Assembly (NCBI GenBank): GCA_900016675.1
Contig: LN483071.1
Span: 186,001 to 250,000 of the forward strand
DNA: 64,000 nucleotides
Direction: 5' to 3'
DNA from: Arthrobacter saudimassiliensis
Lineage (GTDB): Bacteria > Actinomycetota > Actinomycetes > Actinomycetales > Micrococcaceae
Of the stretch, positions 10,240-19,352 are shown piece by piece. Numbering within the stretch: position 1 is the stretch's first letter; each line of letters starts with the position of its first letter. The notes under the pieces are model-generated. The model ran no database searches and was not told the DNA's origin. It saw only the letters and a list, made by a program, of their open reading frames with translations. Position numbers and translations under genes: made by a program.

Positions 10240-13200
10240 CTACCGCCGCACGATCGAGCGCAGCAGGCGCAGGGCCACCGACAGGGAAGCCATGTCGTCG
10301 CGTTCGAGGCTGTTGACCTCGTCGAACATGCGGATGGCCCGCTGCAGCCGGTCCGCGTTGCGTTCCTCCCACGCCGCGAGCCGCTCCCCCGGGTCGGTGG
10401 AGCCGCCGTCCCGGCTGGCCTCGAGTGCCGCCACGGTGATGTCCGCGACCGTGGAGTACAGATCGTCGCGCAGCGCCGCCCGGGCCAGGGCCTGCCAGCG
10501 GTCGCCGCGGGGCAGCTTGGTGATGCGCTCCAGCAGGTCGTCGACGCCGTAGCGGTCGTACACCGCGTAGTAGAGGGCGGCCAGCTCTCCCACCGGGGCA
10601 TCGACCTGGCGGCTGGCGAGGGCGATGTCCAGCAGGCTGAAGCTCTCGAACTGCTCCGCCCAGTACCGGGCCAGGCCTTCGGGCAGGTTCCATTCCCCGG
10701 CCTGCTTCCGGGCCCGCTGCACCCGTTCCAGGTCATGCCCGTGCAGGTACTCGACCAGGTTGGCCCGCAGCGGATCGATAAGCGGCTTGAAGGCCTGGAT
10801 GTCCTCGGTGATCGACGTGCCCCGGCTGACGTGGTTCACGAACCAGCGGACCGAACGGTCCAGCAGCCGGCGCATGTCCAGGTGGATGCGGGACCAGATT
10901 TCGGTGGGGAATCCCGGCGGAAGGGCGGCCAGCGCATCGAGCACGCCGTCCAGCTCGTAGATCTCCCGCAGTGCCACGAAGGCCCGGGCGATCACCGATT
11001 CCTCTGCGGAGGTCTCCTCCATGACCCGGAAGGCGAACGTGATGCCGCCGATGTTGATCATGTCGTTGGCCACCATGGTGGCGATGATTTCGCGGCGCAG
11101 CGGATGCGTGTCGAGCTGGTCCCCGAAGCGTTCCACCAGCTGCCGCGGGAAGTACCGGCGCAGCGCGGACGTGAACCACGGATCGTCCGCCAGATCGGAG
11201 GCGGTAAGGGCCTTCGTCAGTTCGATCTTCGCGTACGCGGCCAGCACGGCCAGCTCCGGCGAGGTGAGGCCCTGGCCGCGGGAGAGCCGCTCCTGCAGCT
11301 CCTCGTCGGTCGGCAGCGCCTCAAGCCGGCGGTCCAGGTCCGCCTTCTCCTCGAGCCAGGACATCAGCCGGCCCAGGCTGGGCGCCCATTCCACCACCCG
11401 CTGGCGGTCGTTGAGCAGCAGCATGTTCTGGTCGATGTTGTCCTGCAGGACCAGGCGGGCCACTTCGTCGGTCATCGAATGCAGGAAGTCCGCCCGCTCC
11501 GCGGGATCGAGCCGGCCCGCCGCAACCATGCGGTCCACGAAGATCTTGATGTTGACCTCGTGGTCGGAGCAGTCCACGCCGGCGGAGTTATCGATGGCGT
11601 CGGTATTGAGGATGACCCCGGCCTGGGCGGCTTCGATGCGCCCGCGCTGGGTCATGCCCAGGTTTCCGCCTTCGCCGACGACCTTGACCCGCAGGTCCCG
11701 TCCGTCCACGCGGATGGCGTCGTTGGCCTTGTCCCCGACGTCGGCGTGGGACTCGGTGGAGGCCTTGACGTAGGTGCCGATCCCGCCGTTGTAGAGCAGG
11801 TCGGCGTCGGCGGTCAGGATCGCCCGGAGCATCTCCGGCGGGCTGAGCCGGGTGGTGCCCTCCGGCAGGCCCAGGGCGCGGCGCACCTGCGCGGAGACCG
11901 GGATGCTCTTGGCGGTGCGCGGGAACACGCCGCCGCCCTCGCTGATCAGGGACGAGTCGTAGTCGGCCCAGGACGAACGGGGCAGCTCGAACAGCCGGCG
12001 GCGCTCGGCGTAGGAGGCGGCGGCGTCCGGATCCGGGTCCAGGAAGATGTGCCGGTGGTCGAACGCCGCGAGCAGCCGGATGTGCTCGGAGAGCAGCATG
12101 CCGTTGCCGAACACGTCACCGCTCATGTCGCCCACGCCGACGACGGTGAAGTCCTCGGTCTGGGTGTCGACGCCGAGTTCGCTGAAGTGCTTCTTCACCG
12201 ATTCCCACGCGCCGCGGGCGGTGATGCCCATGGCCTTGTGGTCGTAGCCCACCGAGCCGCCGGAGGCGAACGCGTCGCCCAGCCAGAAGCCGTACTCGGC
12301 CGCCAGCCCGTTGGCGATGTCGGAGAACGACGCCGTGCCCTTGTCCGCGGCGACCACCAGGTAGCTGTCGTCGCCGTCGCGCCGGACAACCCGGTCCGGC
12401 ACCACGACCGCCTCGCCCCCGTCATCCGTCACGACCAGATTGTCGGTGATGTCGAGCAGGCCGCGGATGAAGGTCCGGTAGCTGGCCTTGCCCTCCTCCA
12501 TCCAGGCCGCGCGGTCCTCCGCCGGGTCCGGCAGGGCCTTCGCGAAGAAACCGCCCTTGGCGCCGGTCGGGACGATCACGGCGTTCTTCACCGTCTGGGC
12601 CTTCACCAGGCCCAGGATCTCCGTGCGGAAGTCCTCCCTCCGGTCCGACCAGCGCAGGCCGCCGCGGGCGACTTCGCCGAAGCGCAGGTGCACGCCCTCG
12701 ACCCGCGGGGAGTACACCCAGATCTCGTACTTGGGCCGGGGGAACGGCGCGGCGTCGATCGCGGTGGTGTTGAGCTTGAAGGAGACGTAGTCGCGGTCCT
12801 GGTAGAAGTTGGTGCGCAGGGTCGCCTCGATCAGGTTCCGGAACGTGCGCAGCACCCGGTCGGCGTCGAGGGTGGGCACCTGTTCCAGGGCGGCGTCCAG
12901 CTCCGCGCGGACCCGTTCCACGTGTTCGGCGCGGCCGTCCTCGGCCAGGTCGGGGTTGAAGTGCGCGTCGAACAGCGCCACCAGGCCGCGGGCGACATCC
13001 GGGTTGGCCAGCAGCGTGTCGGCGGTGAAGCCGTAGGAGTTGGTGGCGCCCATCTGGCGCATGTACTTCGCATAGCTGCGCAGGATCACCACCTGCCGCC
13101 ACGGCATGCCCACCCGCAGGATGAGCCGGTCGAAGGAGTCGGACTCGCTGCGCCCCTGCAGCCCGGCCGCGAAGGCCTCGGCCAGCAGGGTGCCGGTGGA

Positions 13201-15078
13201 CCGCGGGTCGATGCCGGCCGGATAGGCCAGGCCCAGGTCGGAGAGGAAGAAACGGGTGCCGTCGGCCCGCTCGATCTCGAAGGGACGCTCGTCCAGCACC
13301 TCCAGGCCCATGTGCTCCAGGAAGGGCAGGATCCTGGTCAGCGACCGCGGCTCCAGCAGGTACAGCTTGACCCGGGCATCGGCACCGGGCGCGCCGTCGT
13401 CCGCGGGTTCGGGCACGTAGACGGACAGTTCGGGACCGCTGCCCGCCGCGCGGGCCTCCAGCCGGCCCAGGTCCTCCAGCGCGTCCTCGACCGTGTACGC
13501 CACCCGGTAGCTCATCGGGAAGGCTTCGGCCCACTGGGCGGCGAGCCGTGCGGCCTCCTCCGGTTCGTGGTGGGCCGCCAGGACCTCCTCGATGCCCTCG
13601 GCCCACGAGCGGGCGGCGACCACCAGGCGGCGCTCCAGCGCCGCGGCGTCGACGCGGGGAACCTCGGAGCCGCGGGGCAGCCGGATCCGGAAGAACAGCC
13701 GGGCGAGCGCGGATTCGGTCAGCCGCGCCTCGAACTCGATCGCCTCGGCGTTGAAGGTGGACTTCAGCTCGTCCTGGATGCGCAGCCGGACGCCGGTGTT
13801 GTAACGGTCCCGCGGCAGGAACACCAGCGCCGACATGAACCGCCCGTAGACGTCGGGGCGCAGGAACAGCCGGGTCCGGCGCCGCTCCTGCAGGCGCAGG
13901 ATGCCGCGGGCCGTTTCCAGCAGCGTGTCGACGTCGATCTGGAACAGCTCGTCGCGCGGATAGGTCTCCAGGATGGAGAGCATGTCCTTGCCGGAGTGGG
14001 AGTCCGCCGGGAAGCCGCAGCGGGCCATGACCGCCCGGACCTTGTCCCGCACGATCGGCACGTTGCGCACGGAACCGGTGTACGCGCCGGTGGCGAAGAG
14101 GCCGATGAAGCGGCGCTCGCCGTTGACGTTGCCCTGGGCGTCGAAGCGCTTGATGCCGATGTAGTCGAGGTAGGCGGCGCGGTGGACGGTGGACCGGGAA
14201 TTGGCCTTGGTGATGACCAGGGCGCGGCGCTCGCGGGCCTTGGCCCGGCCCGCTTCGGTCAGTTCCTGGACCCGCTTGTCCGACTGCTCCCGGCGCAGCA
14301 GGCCCAGCCCGGTTCCGGATGCCGGACGCAGGGCGTCCTGTCCGTCGATTTCCACCAGGTCGTATTCGCGGTAGCCGAGGAAGGTGAAATTGCCGTTGTC
14401 GAGCCAGGCCAGCAGCTCCTGCGCCTGCTGCAGGTCCTCGATGCCGTGGGGCTCCGCGACGGTCTTCAGGGAGGCCGCCACCTCGTGGACCTTGGCGCGC
14501 ATGGCGCTCCAGTCCCCCACTGCGGCGCGGACGTCGTTGAGCACCTTCCGCAGTCCGTCCAGAAGCTCGGCGCGGGCGTCGCCGCTGAGCTGGGCCACCT
14601 CGACGGCGATCCAGGACTCGATCCGCGCGGCCTCGCCGACGCCTCCCAGCAGGCCGGCGATGTTGGGCAGGGCCGCGGTGTCCCCGCTCGACACGGCCGT
14701 GGCCGCCGGAACCCGCCGGACCGCTTCAAGGCGTCCGCTCTCCCGGTCGCGGGAGGTCAGGAACGTGGGGTGGACCACCAGCTGGATGGCAGCGTTGCGC
14801 CTCACCAGTTCGGCGGTGACCGAATCCACCAGGAAAGGCATGTCGTCGGTGACGATCATGACGATGCTGGCCCCGCCCTGGTCCCAGATGTCCACGCAGG
14901 CGGTTGCCTCGGGACGGACTGCGGCCAGCTCACGGTGGCGAAGTGCTCTTTCCTCCAGCGCCCCGGGCGGATAACCCTCGGCGTCTTCGCGGGCAAGATG
15001 CTCGTAGTAGTGCCCGATGAACTCGTTCCCTGATGCGTCCGAACTGGTGAGATCCGTGGTGTGGGACCCAGTCGACAT
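10240..15078 (-). CDS. gdh: Large NAD-specific glutamate dehydrogenase
   Basis: 1612 residues, the size of the large (about 180 kDa) NAD-GDH class. It oxidises L-glutamate to 2-oxoglutarate and ammonia with NAD. A long N-terminal region with ACT-like regulatory segments precedes the catalytic core: PTGAKGGFFAK near 838 carries the catalytic Lys, VGVGDMSGDVFGNGML near 980 marks the NAD-binding fold, and VVGEGGNLGMTQRGR lies near 1139. A helical C-terminal domain follows. The frame is open 19 codons further up, but ATG at 15078 has a GGAGG box eight bases away. pdtaS follows after three bases. In mycobacteria this enzyme class is controlled by GarA; no GarA gene is seen here. Confidence 0.96.
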   Translation of the reverse strand: MSTGSHTTDLTSSDASGNEFIGHYYEHLAREDAEGYPPGALEERALRHRELAAVRPEATACVDIWDQGGASIVMIVTDDMPFLVDSVTAELVRRNAAIQLVVHPTFLTSRDRESGRLEAVRRVPAATAVSSGDTAALPNIAGLLGGVGEAARIESWIAVEVAQLSGDARAELLDGLRKVLNDVRAAVGDWSAMRAKVHEVAASLKTVAEPHGIEDLQQAQELLAWLDNGNFTFLGYREYDLVEIDGQDALRPASGTGLGLLRREQSDKRVQELTEAGRAKARERRALVITKANSRSTVHRAAYLDYIGIKRFDAQGNVNGERRFIGLFATGAYTGSVRNVPIVRDKVRAVMARCGFPADSHSGKDMLSILETYPRDELFQIDVDTLLETARGILRLQERRRTRLFLRPDVYGRFMSALVFLPRDRYNTGVRLRIQDELKSTFNAEAIEFEARLTESALARLFFRIRLPRGSEVPRVDAAALERRLVVAARSWAEGIEEVLAAHHEPEEAARLAAQWAEAFPMSYRVAYTVEDALEDLGRLEARAAGSGPELSVYVPEPADDGAPGADARVKLYLLEPRSLTRILPFLEHMGLEVLDERPFEIERADGTRFFLSDLGLAYPAGIDPRSTGTLLAEAFAAGLQGRSESDSFDRLILRVGMPWRQVVILRSYAKYMRQMGATNSYGFTADTLLANPDVARGLVALFDAHFNPDLAEDGRAEHVERVRAELDAALEQVPTLDADRVLRTFRNLIEATLRTNFYQDRDYVSFKLNTTAIDAAPFPRPKYEIWVYSPRVEGVHLRFGEVARGGLRWSDRREDFRTEILGLVKAQTVKNAVIVPTGAKGGFFAKALPDPAEDRAAWMEEGKASYRTFIRGLLDITDNLVVTDDGGEAVVVPDRVVRRDGDDSYLVVAADKGTASFSDIANGLAAEYGFWLGDAFASGGSVGYDHKAMGITARGAWESVKKHFSELGVDTQTEDFTVVGVGDMSGDVFGNGMLLSEHIRLLAAFDHRHIFLDPDPDAAASYAERRRLFELPRSSWADYDSSLISEGGGVFPRTAKSIPVSAQVRRALGLPEGTTRLSPPEMLRAILTADADLLYNGGIGTYVKASTESHADVGDKANDAIRVDGRDLRVKVVGEGGNLGMTQRGRIEAAQAGVILNTDAIDNSAGVDCSDHEVNIKIFVDRMVAAGRLDPAERADFLHSMTDEVARLVLQDNIDQNMLLLNDRQRVVEWAPSLGRLMSWLEEKADLDRRLEALPTDEELQERLSRGQGLTSPELAVLAAYAKIELTKALTASDLADDPWFTSALRRYFPRQLVERFGDQLDTHPLRREIIATMVANDMINIGGITFAFRVMEETSAEESVIARAFVALREIYELDGVLDALAALPPGFPTEIWSRIHLDMRRLLDRSVRWFVNHVSRGTSITEDIQAFKPLIDPLRANLVEYLHGHDLERVQRARKQAGEWNLPEGLARYWAEQFESFSLLDIALASRQVDAPVGELAALYYAVYDRYGVDDLLERITKLPRGDRWQALARAALRDDLYSTVADITVAALEASRDGGSTDPGERLAAWEERNADRLQRAIRMFDEVNSLERDDMASLSVALRLLRSIVRR

Positions 15079-15138
15079 GTAAACAGCCTCCGCGATTGTC
15101 TTTCGTCCGGCCCGCTCCGTTGCGGACCGCTCCAACAG

Positions 15139-15144
15139 AGCCTA
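15139..15144 (-). promoter_or_regulatory. Putative -10 box (TAGGCT) for gdh
   Basis: TAGGCT fits TANNNT and lies about 60 nt before the gdh ATG in the 85-bp gap to the upstream gene. The -35 match is poor. Confidence 0.3.
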
Positions 15145-15163
15145 GCCCGCCGTGATCAAAACT

Positions 15164-16456
15164 TCACTTTGCCCCCGAACGCCGTCGGAACCGGCTGCGG
15201 GATCCGGCGGCGGCGCCGGCGAGCGAGGCCACAGCAGAGCGCAGCTGCGAGCCCGGGGCAGCCTCCAGCAGGGTGGACCCGGCGAGCAGCGCGGCGTCGG
15301 CTGCGGCGGGGTCCCAGGGCAGGAAAGCGTGGATGCTCCCGGGCGCGAAGCGTTCCCAGGTCCGGCGGAGCTGGGCCTCGGGCGAGCGGCCGACGGCGGC
15401 GGCCCGGACCTTGTTCAGGACGACGAGCGGGGACGCCGTAGGCACGGCCTCGGCGAGGTCCTCGAGCCCGCGCACCAGCCGGGGTACCCCGACGGAGTCC
15501 GCCGCGCCCACCGCAATGATCCTGTCCGCCAGTTCCAGGACCCGCAGCGTCGCGCCGTTGCGGCGCGGGGCCATCACGTCGAAGCTGGCCTCTTCGTCGG
15601 CCTCAAGGGAAAACCCGACGTCGACGACCACTTCGTCCACCATGCTCCGGGCCCTGGCCAGCAGCGCGGACAGGGCCGCCGGGCGCACCTCGGTCCAGCG
15701 GCCGGCGCGCGGTATTCCGGTGAGCACGAGCAGCCGGCCGGTCCGCCCGAGGACCACCTCCGCGGCGATGCGCTGCAGCGCCTCGGCGTCGAGCATGCCC
15801 TGGTCGGCAAGCCGGCAGCCCTGGGCGGTTCCCGCCGCTTCGTCCAACAGACCCAGGTGCACCGCGATGCTGCCGCCGTAGGTGTCGGCGTCGATCAACA
15901 GCACGCGGGCGCCCGCTGCAGCCGCTTCCGCCGCGAGGTTCACGGCCACGGTGGTGCGGCCCGGCGCCCCGGCCGGCCCCCATACCGCCGTCGTCCTGGC
16001 CGGACGCTGTTCCGGTTCCTCGGGCACTGCCGCCGCCGGCGCTTCCGGTCCCGAGCCGGGCCCGCCGAAGGCCGACGCCGGGTCGGACAGCGACCGCCCG
16101 GAATGGGCGATGGTCTCGCTGACCGCCGCCTGCACCGCGGCGGCGAGCGCGGCGGCCCCCGCGGCGGCGGGGACATGCCGCACCCCGAGGGCGTCAAGCC
16201 GCCGCTGGGCCGCCGGGGTATCGGCCAGCACCACGAGCGCGACGCCGGCCGCCGCCACCCGTTCGGCCAGGGCCGCGGTCAGGTCGGCCCCCTCGTCGGT
16301 GATCACCGCGGCCCGGGCCAGGCCCGCCTGGCACGCAGCGATCAGTTCGGGAAGCTCCTCGCAGTGGCGGATCAGCGAGAGCGATCCGTCCAGGCGCACC
16401 AGGTCGGCGACGGGCGCGGCGGCTCCTCCGCCGGCGGTGAGGACAGGGATGCTCAT
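15164..16456 (-). CDS. CpaE-like MinD/ParA-family protein with altered P-loop
   Basis: 430 residues. A receiver-like N-terminal region (about 1-110) and a Pro/Ala-rich linker precede a MinD/ParA-type fold: GPAGAPGRTTVAVNLA is the P-loop, LLIDADTYGGS the switch I region, and DEVVVDVGFS the Walker B region. The P-loop Lys is Arg, so ATP hydrolysis may be weak or absent. CpaE proteins localise Tad pilus machinery, but no CpaF, TadB/C or pilin gene is nearby. The start overlaps the stop of the SAF protein by one base (TGATG), so the two are translationally coupled and probably work together. Confidence 0.8.
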   Translation of the reverse strand: MSIPVLTAGGGAAAPVADLVRLDGSLSLIRHCEELPELIAACQAGLARAAVITDEGADLTAALAERVAAAGVALVVLADTPAAQRRLDALGVRHVPAAAGAAALAAAVQAAVSETIAHSGRSLSDPASAFGGPGSGPEAPAAAVPEEPEQRPARTTAVWGPAGAPGRTTVAVNLAAEAAAAGARVLLIDADTYGGSIAVHLGLLDEAAGTAQGCRLADQGMLDAEALQRIAAEVVLGRTGRLLVLTGIPRAGRWTEVRPAALSALLARARSMVDEVVVDVGFSLEADEEASFDVMAPRRNGATLRVLELADRIIAVGAADSVGVPRLVRGLEDLAEAVPTASPLVVLNKVRAAAVGRSPEAQLRRTWERFAPGSIHAFLPWDPAAADAALLAGSTLLEAAPGSQLRSAVASLAGAAAGSRSRFRRRSGAK

Positions 16457-17103
16457 CAGCTGCCTGCGGGGTTCATGACGACGGTCAGCCTGGCCTGGTT
16501 CGCCATGGCCCCCAGCAGCCGGGCCATGCGGCTGTCCTCCACAAGCACGAGGAGGCGGGTCTCCCCGCCGCCGCCCAGCACCCCGGCGTCCGCCTCCGTC
16601 TCGAAGACCTCCGCCGCGACGAGCAGCTGTTCCGGCGCCAGGTAGCCGTTGCGCCCATCCGGCGCCGACGCCCAGACGTCAACCCGCGAGCCCGGCCCGA
16701 GGCCGGCCGGCAGTGGGTCGGTGACGGTCAGTCCCACCGGCTTGCGGTCCAGCGCCTGCGCCTTTCCAAGCGAGGCACGGGAGACCAGTTCCCCCTCGCG
16801 CAGCAGCACGCCCGCCACCGCGTCCCGGGGCACCCCGTCGGCGACGGGAAGGTAGTTCTGCTGGAGATCTCCCAGCCGCACCGGAACGGCGCGGAGGTCC
16901 TGTGCCCGTACCGGGCTACCCGCCGGCAGGTCCGTCCCGGCCGCGTAGACCTCCACGGTGTCGTCGGCCGCCTCGACCAGGGCGGTCACCCCCGCGACGC
17001 TCGCGCAGACCAGCAGCAGCCCCAACAGCAGCCTCGGGTCCTTCCACGATGGCTTCTGCAGCCTGGATGTTCCGGCCGCGGGCGCCGCTGTCTGCACACT
17101 CAT
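16456..17103 (-). CDS. SAF-domain membrane protein (CpaB/RcpC-like)
   Basis: 215 residues. A cytoplasmic N-terminus is followed by one membrane helix (about 25-45) and a SAF domain (VYAAGTDLPAGSPVRAQDL ... GELVSRASL). A conserved C-terminal part resembles CpaB, the periplasmic Tad pilus subunit. A GGGGG box precedes the ATG at 17103. It is the first gene of a pair with the CpaE-like protein and is divergent from an HTH regulator, with a DnaA-box-like site between them. Confidence 0.82.
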   Translation of the reverse strand: MSVQTAAPAAGTSRLQKPSWKDPRLLLGLLLVCASVAGVTALVEAADDTVEVYAAGTDLPAGSPVRAQDLRAVPVRLGDLQQNYLPVADGVPRDAVAGVLLREGELVSRASLGKAQALDRKPVGLTVTDPLPAGLGPGSRVDVWASAPDGRNGYLAPEQLLVAAEVFETEADAGVLGGGGETRLLVLVEDSRMARLLGAMANQARLTVVMNPAGS

Positions 17104-17252
17104 GGTTCCCCCTGTTCCCCTCCTGCGTGGTCCGCGCCGACGTCGGGCCGGTGCGTCCTGCGAGACTTGCCTGGGGCGCCGGGCCCCGCGACGGGGTCAT
17201 TGTGCGGCACGGCGGGCGGGATGGAAACGGTAGAAACACCTGCGTCGTTTTC

Positions 17253-17261
17253 TGTGGATAA
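17253..17261 (-). promoter_or_regulatory. TTATCCACA nonamer (DnaA-box-like) between divergent genes
   Basis: The minus strand reads TTATCCACA, identical to the consensus high-affinity DnaA box, between the SAF gene and the HTH regulator. Only one copy is present, so this is not an origin. It is also a member of the CTGTGGA motif family found upstream of other genes here. Confidence 0.5.
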
Positions 17262-17381
17262 CGCCCGACGGCGGTCCGGGGGTGCCAGACTGGGTCTGCG
17301 AAGCGGACCCTGGCGGCCGCGGCCCTTCGGGCCCCCGGCGCCCGGCCGGAGGCATGCCCGGGCCGCAAAGGGAAAGGCACC

Positions 17382-17606
17382 ATGGTGGCGGAAAAGCGGT
17401 TTCTCACACTCGCCGACGTCGGCGAGATCCTGAATATCTCGTCCTCCCAGACCTATGCCCTCGTCCGGTCCGGAGAGCTGCCTGCCATCCAGATCGGCGG
17501 CAGGGGCCAGTGGCGGGTGGAGTCGAGCAAGCTCGAGGAGTTCATAGAGCAGGCGTACCGCCGTTCCGGCACTCCGGTCCGGGAGGCCGCCGGCCACGAC
17601 GCCTGA
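17382..17606 (+). CDS. Excisionase-family / BldC-like helix-turn-helix DNA-binding protein
   Basis: 74 residues. The body (about 6-58) is a MerR-type winged helix: FLTLADVGEILNISSSQTYALVRSGELPAIQIGG, then GQWRVESSKLEEFIEQ. It is the small excisionase-type HTH fold shared with BldC, which binds direct repeats head to tail. An AAAGGGAAAGG box precedes the ATG. It is divergent from the SAF/CpaE-like pair. Three direct repeats that could be its target lie 0.6 kb downstream, before the LysM gene. Its target is inferred, not known. Confidence 0.85.
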   Translation: MVAEKRFLTLADVGEILNISSSQTYALVRSGELPAIQIGGRGQWRVESSKLEEFIEQAYRRSGTPVREAAGHDA

Positions 17607-17633
17607 ACGGGCGGCGGCTCAGCGGGCGGCGGC

Positions 17634-18167
17634 TCAGCGCGCCCGGACCGCCGCCACCGCAGCCGTCCGGACGATAAGTCCGCTCCGGTGACCGTCCGCC
17701 CGGGCGGCCGACAGCTCGAAGAAGTCGCCGCCGACCCGCTCGAGCCGACCGCGGAGAACCTGGCCTGCGTCGGCGGCGCCGTCAAGGTATACCGCGACGT
17801 CGGCCCGCTCCCTGGACAGGCCCCGCAGGGCGGAGCCCAGGCCGAGCGCCGAGCGACGGGCGCCGGCGCTGAGCGCGTATCGGTCCAGGCCGCCCATCCA
17901 GGCCACGCCCGCAAGGCTGATCAGCGCCTGCCCGGCCTCCTCCTCCAGCAGAATCCAGCCGCGGCCGATGTGCCGCAGGATGCCGGAGAAACCGACGCCG
18001 GCGGCGCGAACGTCCAGAATCCTGCCCAGCTGCCCGCCCAGGCGCCCGACCAGGTTGAGGTCGGCGTATTCGCTGCGGGTCCGCTCCGCCGCCTCCGCTT
18101 CGAGGCCCGCCTGCCCGGCGGCCGCCAGCTGTGATTCCAGGTCCGCGAACAAGGCACTCCAGCGCAT
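17634..18167 (-). CDS. Conserved actinobacterial hypothetical protein
   Basis: 177 residues. The N-terminus is helical (MRWSALFADLESQLAAAGQAGLEAEAAERTR cannot be tied to a known motif); a predicted beta-rich middle follows with GVGFSGILRHIGRGWILLEE, and the C-terminus reads GGDFFELSAARADGHRSG. No membrane helix or catalytic motif is evident. A TAGCCT box lies six bases before the ATG and no Shine-Dalgarno is seen, so it is probably leaderless. I do not recognise the function. Confidence 0.75.
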   Translation of the reverse strand: MRWSALFADLESQLAAAGQAGLEAEAAERTRSEYADLNLVGRLGGQLGRILDVRAAGVGFSGILRHIGRGWILLEEEAGQALISLAGVAWMGGLDRYALSAGARRSALGLGSALRGLSRERADVAVYLDGAADAGQVLRGRLERVGGDFFELSAARADGHRSGLIVRTAAVAAVRAR

Positions 18168-18173
18168 CGGGCA

Positions 18174-18179
18174 AGGCTA
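18174..18179 (-). promoter_or_regulatory. -10 box TAGCCT, predicted leaderless start
   Basis: TAGCCT on the minus strand is separated by TGCCCG from the ATG at 18167, placing +1 at the start codon. Confidence 0.5.
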
Positions 18180-18236
18180 TCTTCCACACCCCGGGCGCAC
18201 CACCCTAGACGGACCCGGCGTGCCCATGTAGACATC

Positions 18237-18266
18237 CACCAAAGCACATCAAACGGCATCAAACTG
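18237..18266 (+). repeat. Three 10-bp direct repeats (CAYCAAA type) upstream of the LysM gene
   Basis: CACCAAAGCA, CATCAAACGG and CATCAAACTG follow one another without gap, at a period of one DNA helical turn. This AT-richer island is about 100 bp before the LysM gene. The arrangement resembles operators for BldC/MerR-like proteins that bind head to tail, and such a gene lies at 17382. Confidence 0.7.
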
Positions 18267-18368
18267 CAACGCAGCCTGGATCCGGCCGCACAGCACGGAA
18301 CCGGCCCGCACGGGTTCGGTCCCCCGAGGCCCGGATCGCTGACTGAACCGCTGACTGAAGGAGCGTCA

Positions 18369-19229
18369 ATGGGACGGCACACTCCCCCGCCGGGACCCGG
18401 CGTCCGCCGTGCGGACCTGGCGGCCGCCGCGGCCCTCGCCGCCCTGGGCACGCTGCTCTTCCTGGCCGGACGGTTCCTTGCCCCTGCCGCCGATGCCGCC
18501 CTGAGGAACGGCGGTTCCCCGGGCTCATTGGAGGCCCTGGCCGGAGCCGCGGCCGCGGCGCTGGGACTGGGCCTGCTCGCCTGGCTGGCAGCGGGCTTCC
18601 TGTTCGGGCTCCTGGGCGCCCTGCTGATGCGCACCGGCCGGGCCGCCGGCGCATACGCAGTGGCCCGGTGCACCCCCGCCTTCCTGCGTCGGCTGGCCGC
18701 CGGCGTCATCGGCGTGCAGCTGCTCGCCGGGGCACCCGCTTCAGCCGCGCTGCCTCCGGCCGCGGCGTCCTCGGCCGCGGCGGCCTGGGGCGGTGCGGCC
18801 TGGGGCGGGGGCGGTACCTCCGGCGTGTCCCTGTCCGGAAGCATCCCGGGCCACGGTGACGCCGGCCCGGCCACGGCGGTCCTGGACCGCCGGGACGGGC
18901 CGGGCCCGGAGGAGCAGGGCCCGAACGTCGGGCAGGAGCCGCCGACCCTGCTGTGGCAGCCCGGCCGCCCGGTCGACTCGCCGGGCCTGCTGGCCCGTCC
19001 CGGGTCCGGCACCGGCGAAACCGGCGAGCCCGGCACGGTGGCGGTCCGGTCCGGGGACAGCCTGTGGACCCTGGCGGCCGACCAGCTGGGGCCGCTGGCC
19101 ACCGACGTCGAAATAGCCCGCCAGTGGCCCCGCTGGTACGACCTCAACCGGCACGTCATCGGGCCGGACCCGGACCTGCTGCTGCCGGGCCAGCTCCTCA
19201 CCGTTCCGCCGCCGGACCCCGGACCCTGA
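18369..19229 (+). CDS. Membrane protein with C-terminal LysM domain
   Basis: 286 residues. Two or three hydrophobic segments occupy roughly the first 130 residues. A Gly/Pro-rich linker follows, then a C-terminal LysM-like domain: TVAVRSGDSLWTLAADQ ... YDLNRHVIGPDPDLLLPGQ. LysM domains bind peptidoglycan, so the linker and tail are predicted to face the wall. GGAG precedes the ATG. It stands after three 10-bp direct repeats and before an Rv3235-family gene. A structural or remodelling role in the wall is inferred. Confidence 0.85.
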   Translation: MGRHTPPPGPGVRRADLAAAAALAALGTLLFLAGRFLAPAADAALRNGGSPGSLEALAGAAAAALGLGLLAWLAAGFLFGLLGALLMRTGRAAGAYAVARCTPAFLRRLAAGVIGVQLLAGAPASAALPPAAASSAAAAWGGAAWGGGGTSGVSLSGSIPGHGDAGPATAVLDRRDGPGPEEQGPNVGQEPPTLLWQPGRPVDSPGLLARPGSGTGETGEPGTVAVRSGDSLWTLAADQLGPLATDVEIARQWPRWYDLNRHVIGPDPDLLLPGQLLTVPPPDPGP

Positions 19230-19352
19230 GGGACGTCCGGCACACGGCTCCACCGATACGGCCCGCCCGCGGGTGCAGGCAACCGCTTCTTCGACCGAAA
19301 CCGACCGACCGCTGCCCAGCCGCAGCGGCATCAGGAAAGGACCGGGACTCCC

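Noticed and set aside
9859-15033. A 1724-codon open frame on the plus strand
   Set aside because: It is antisense to gdh, has biased Val/Gln/Arg composition and no recognisable domain; long antisense frames are normal at this GC content.
17253-17261. Part of a replication origin
   Set aside because: Only one perfect DnaA box, with no dnaA/dnaN, no AT-rich unwinding region and no box cluster.
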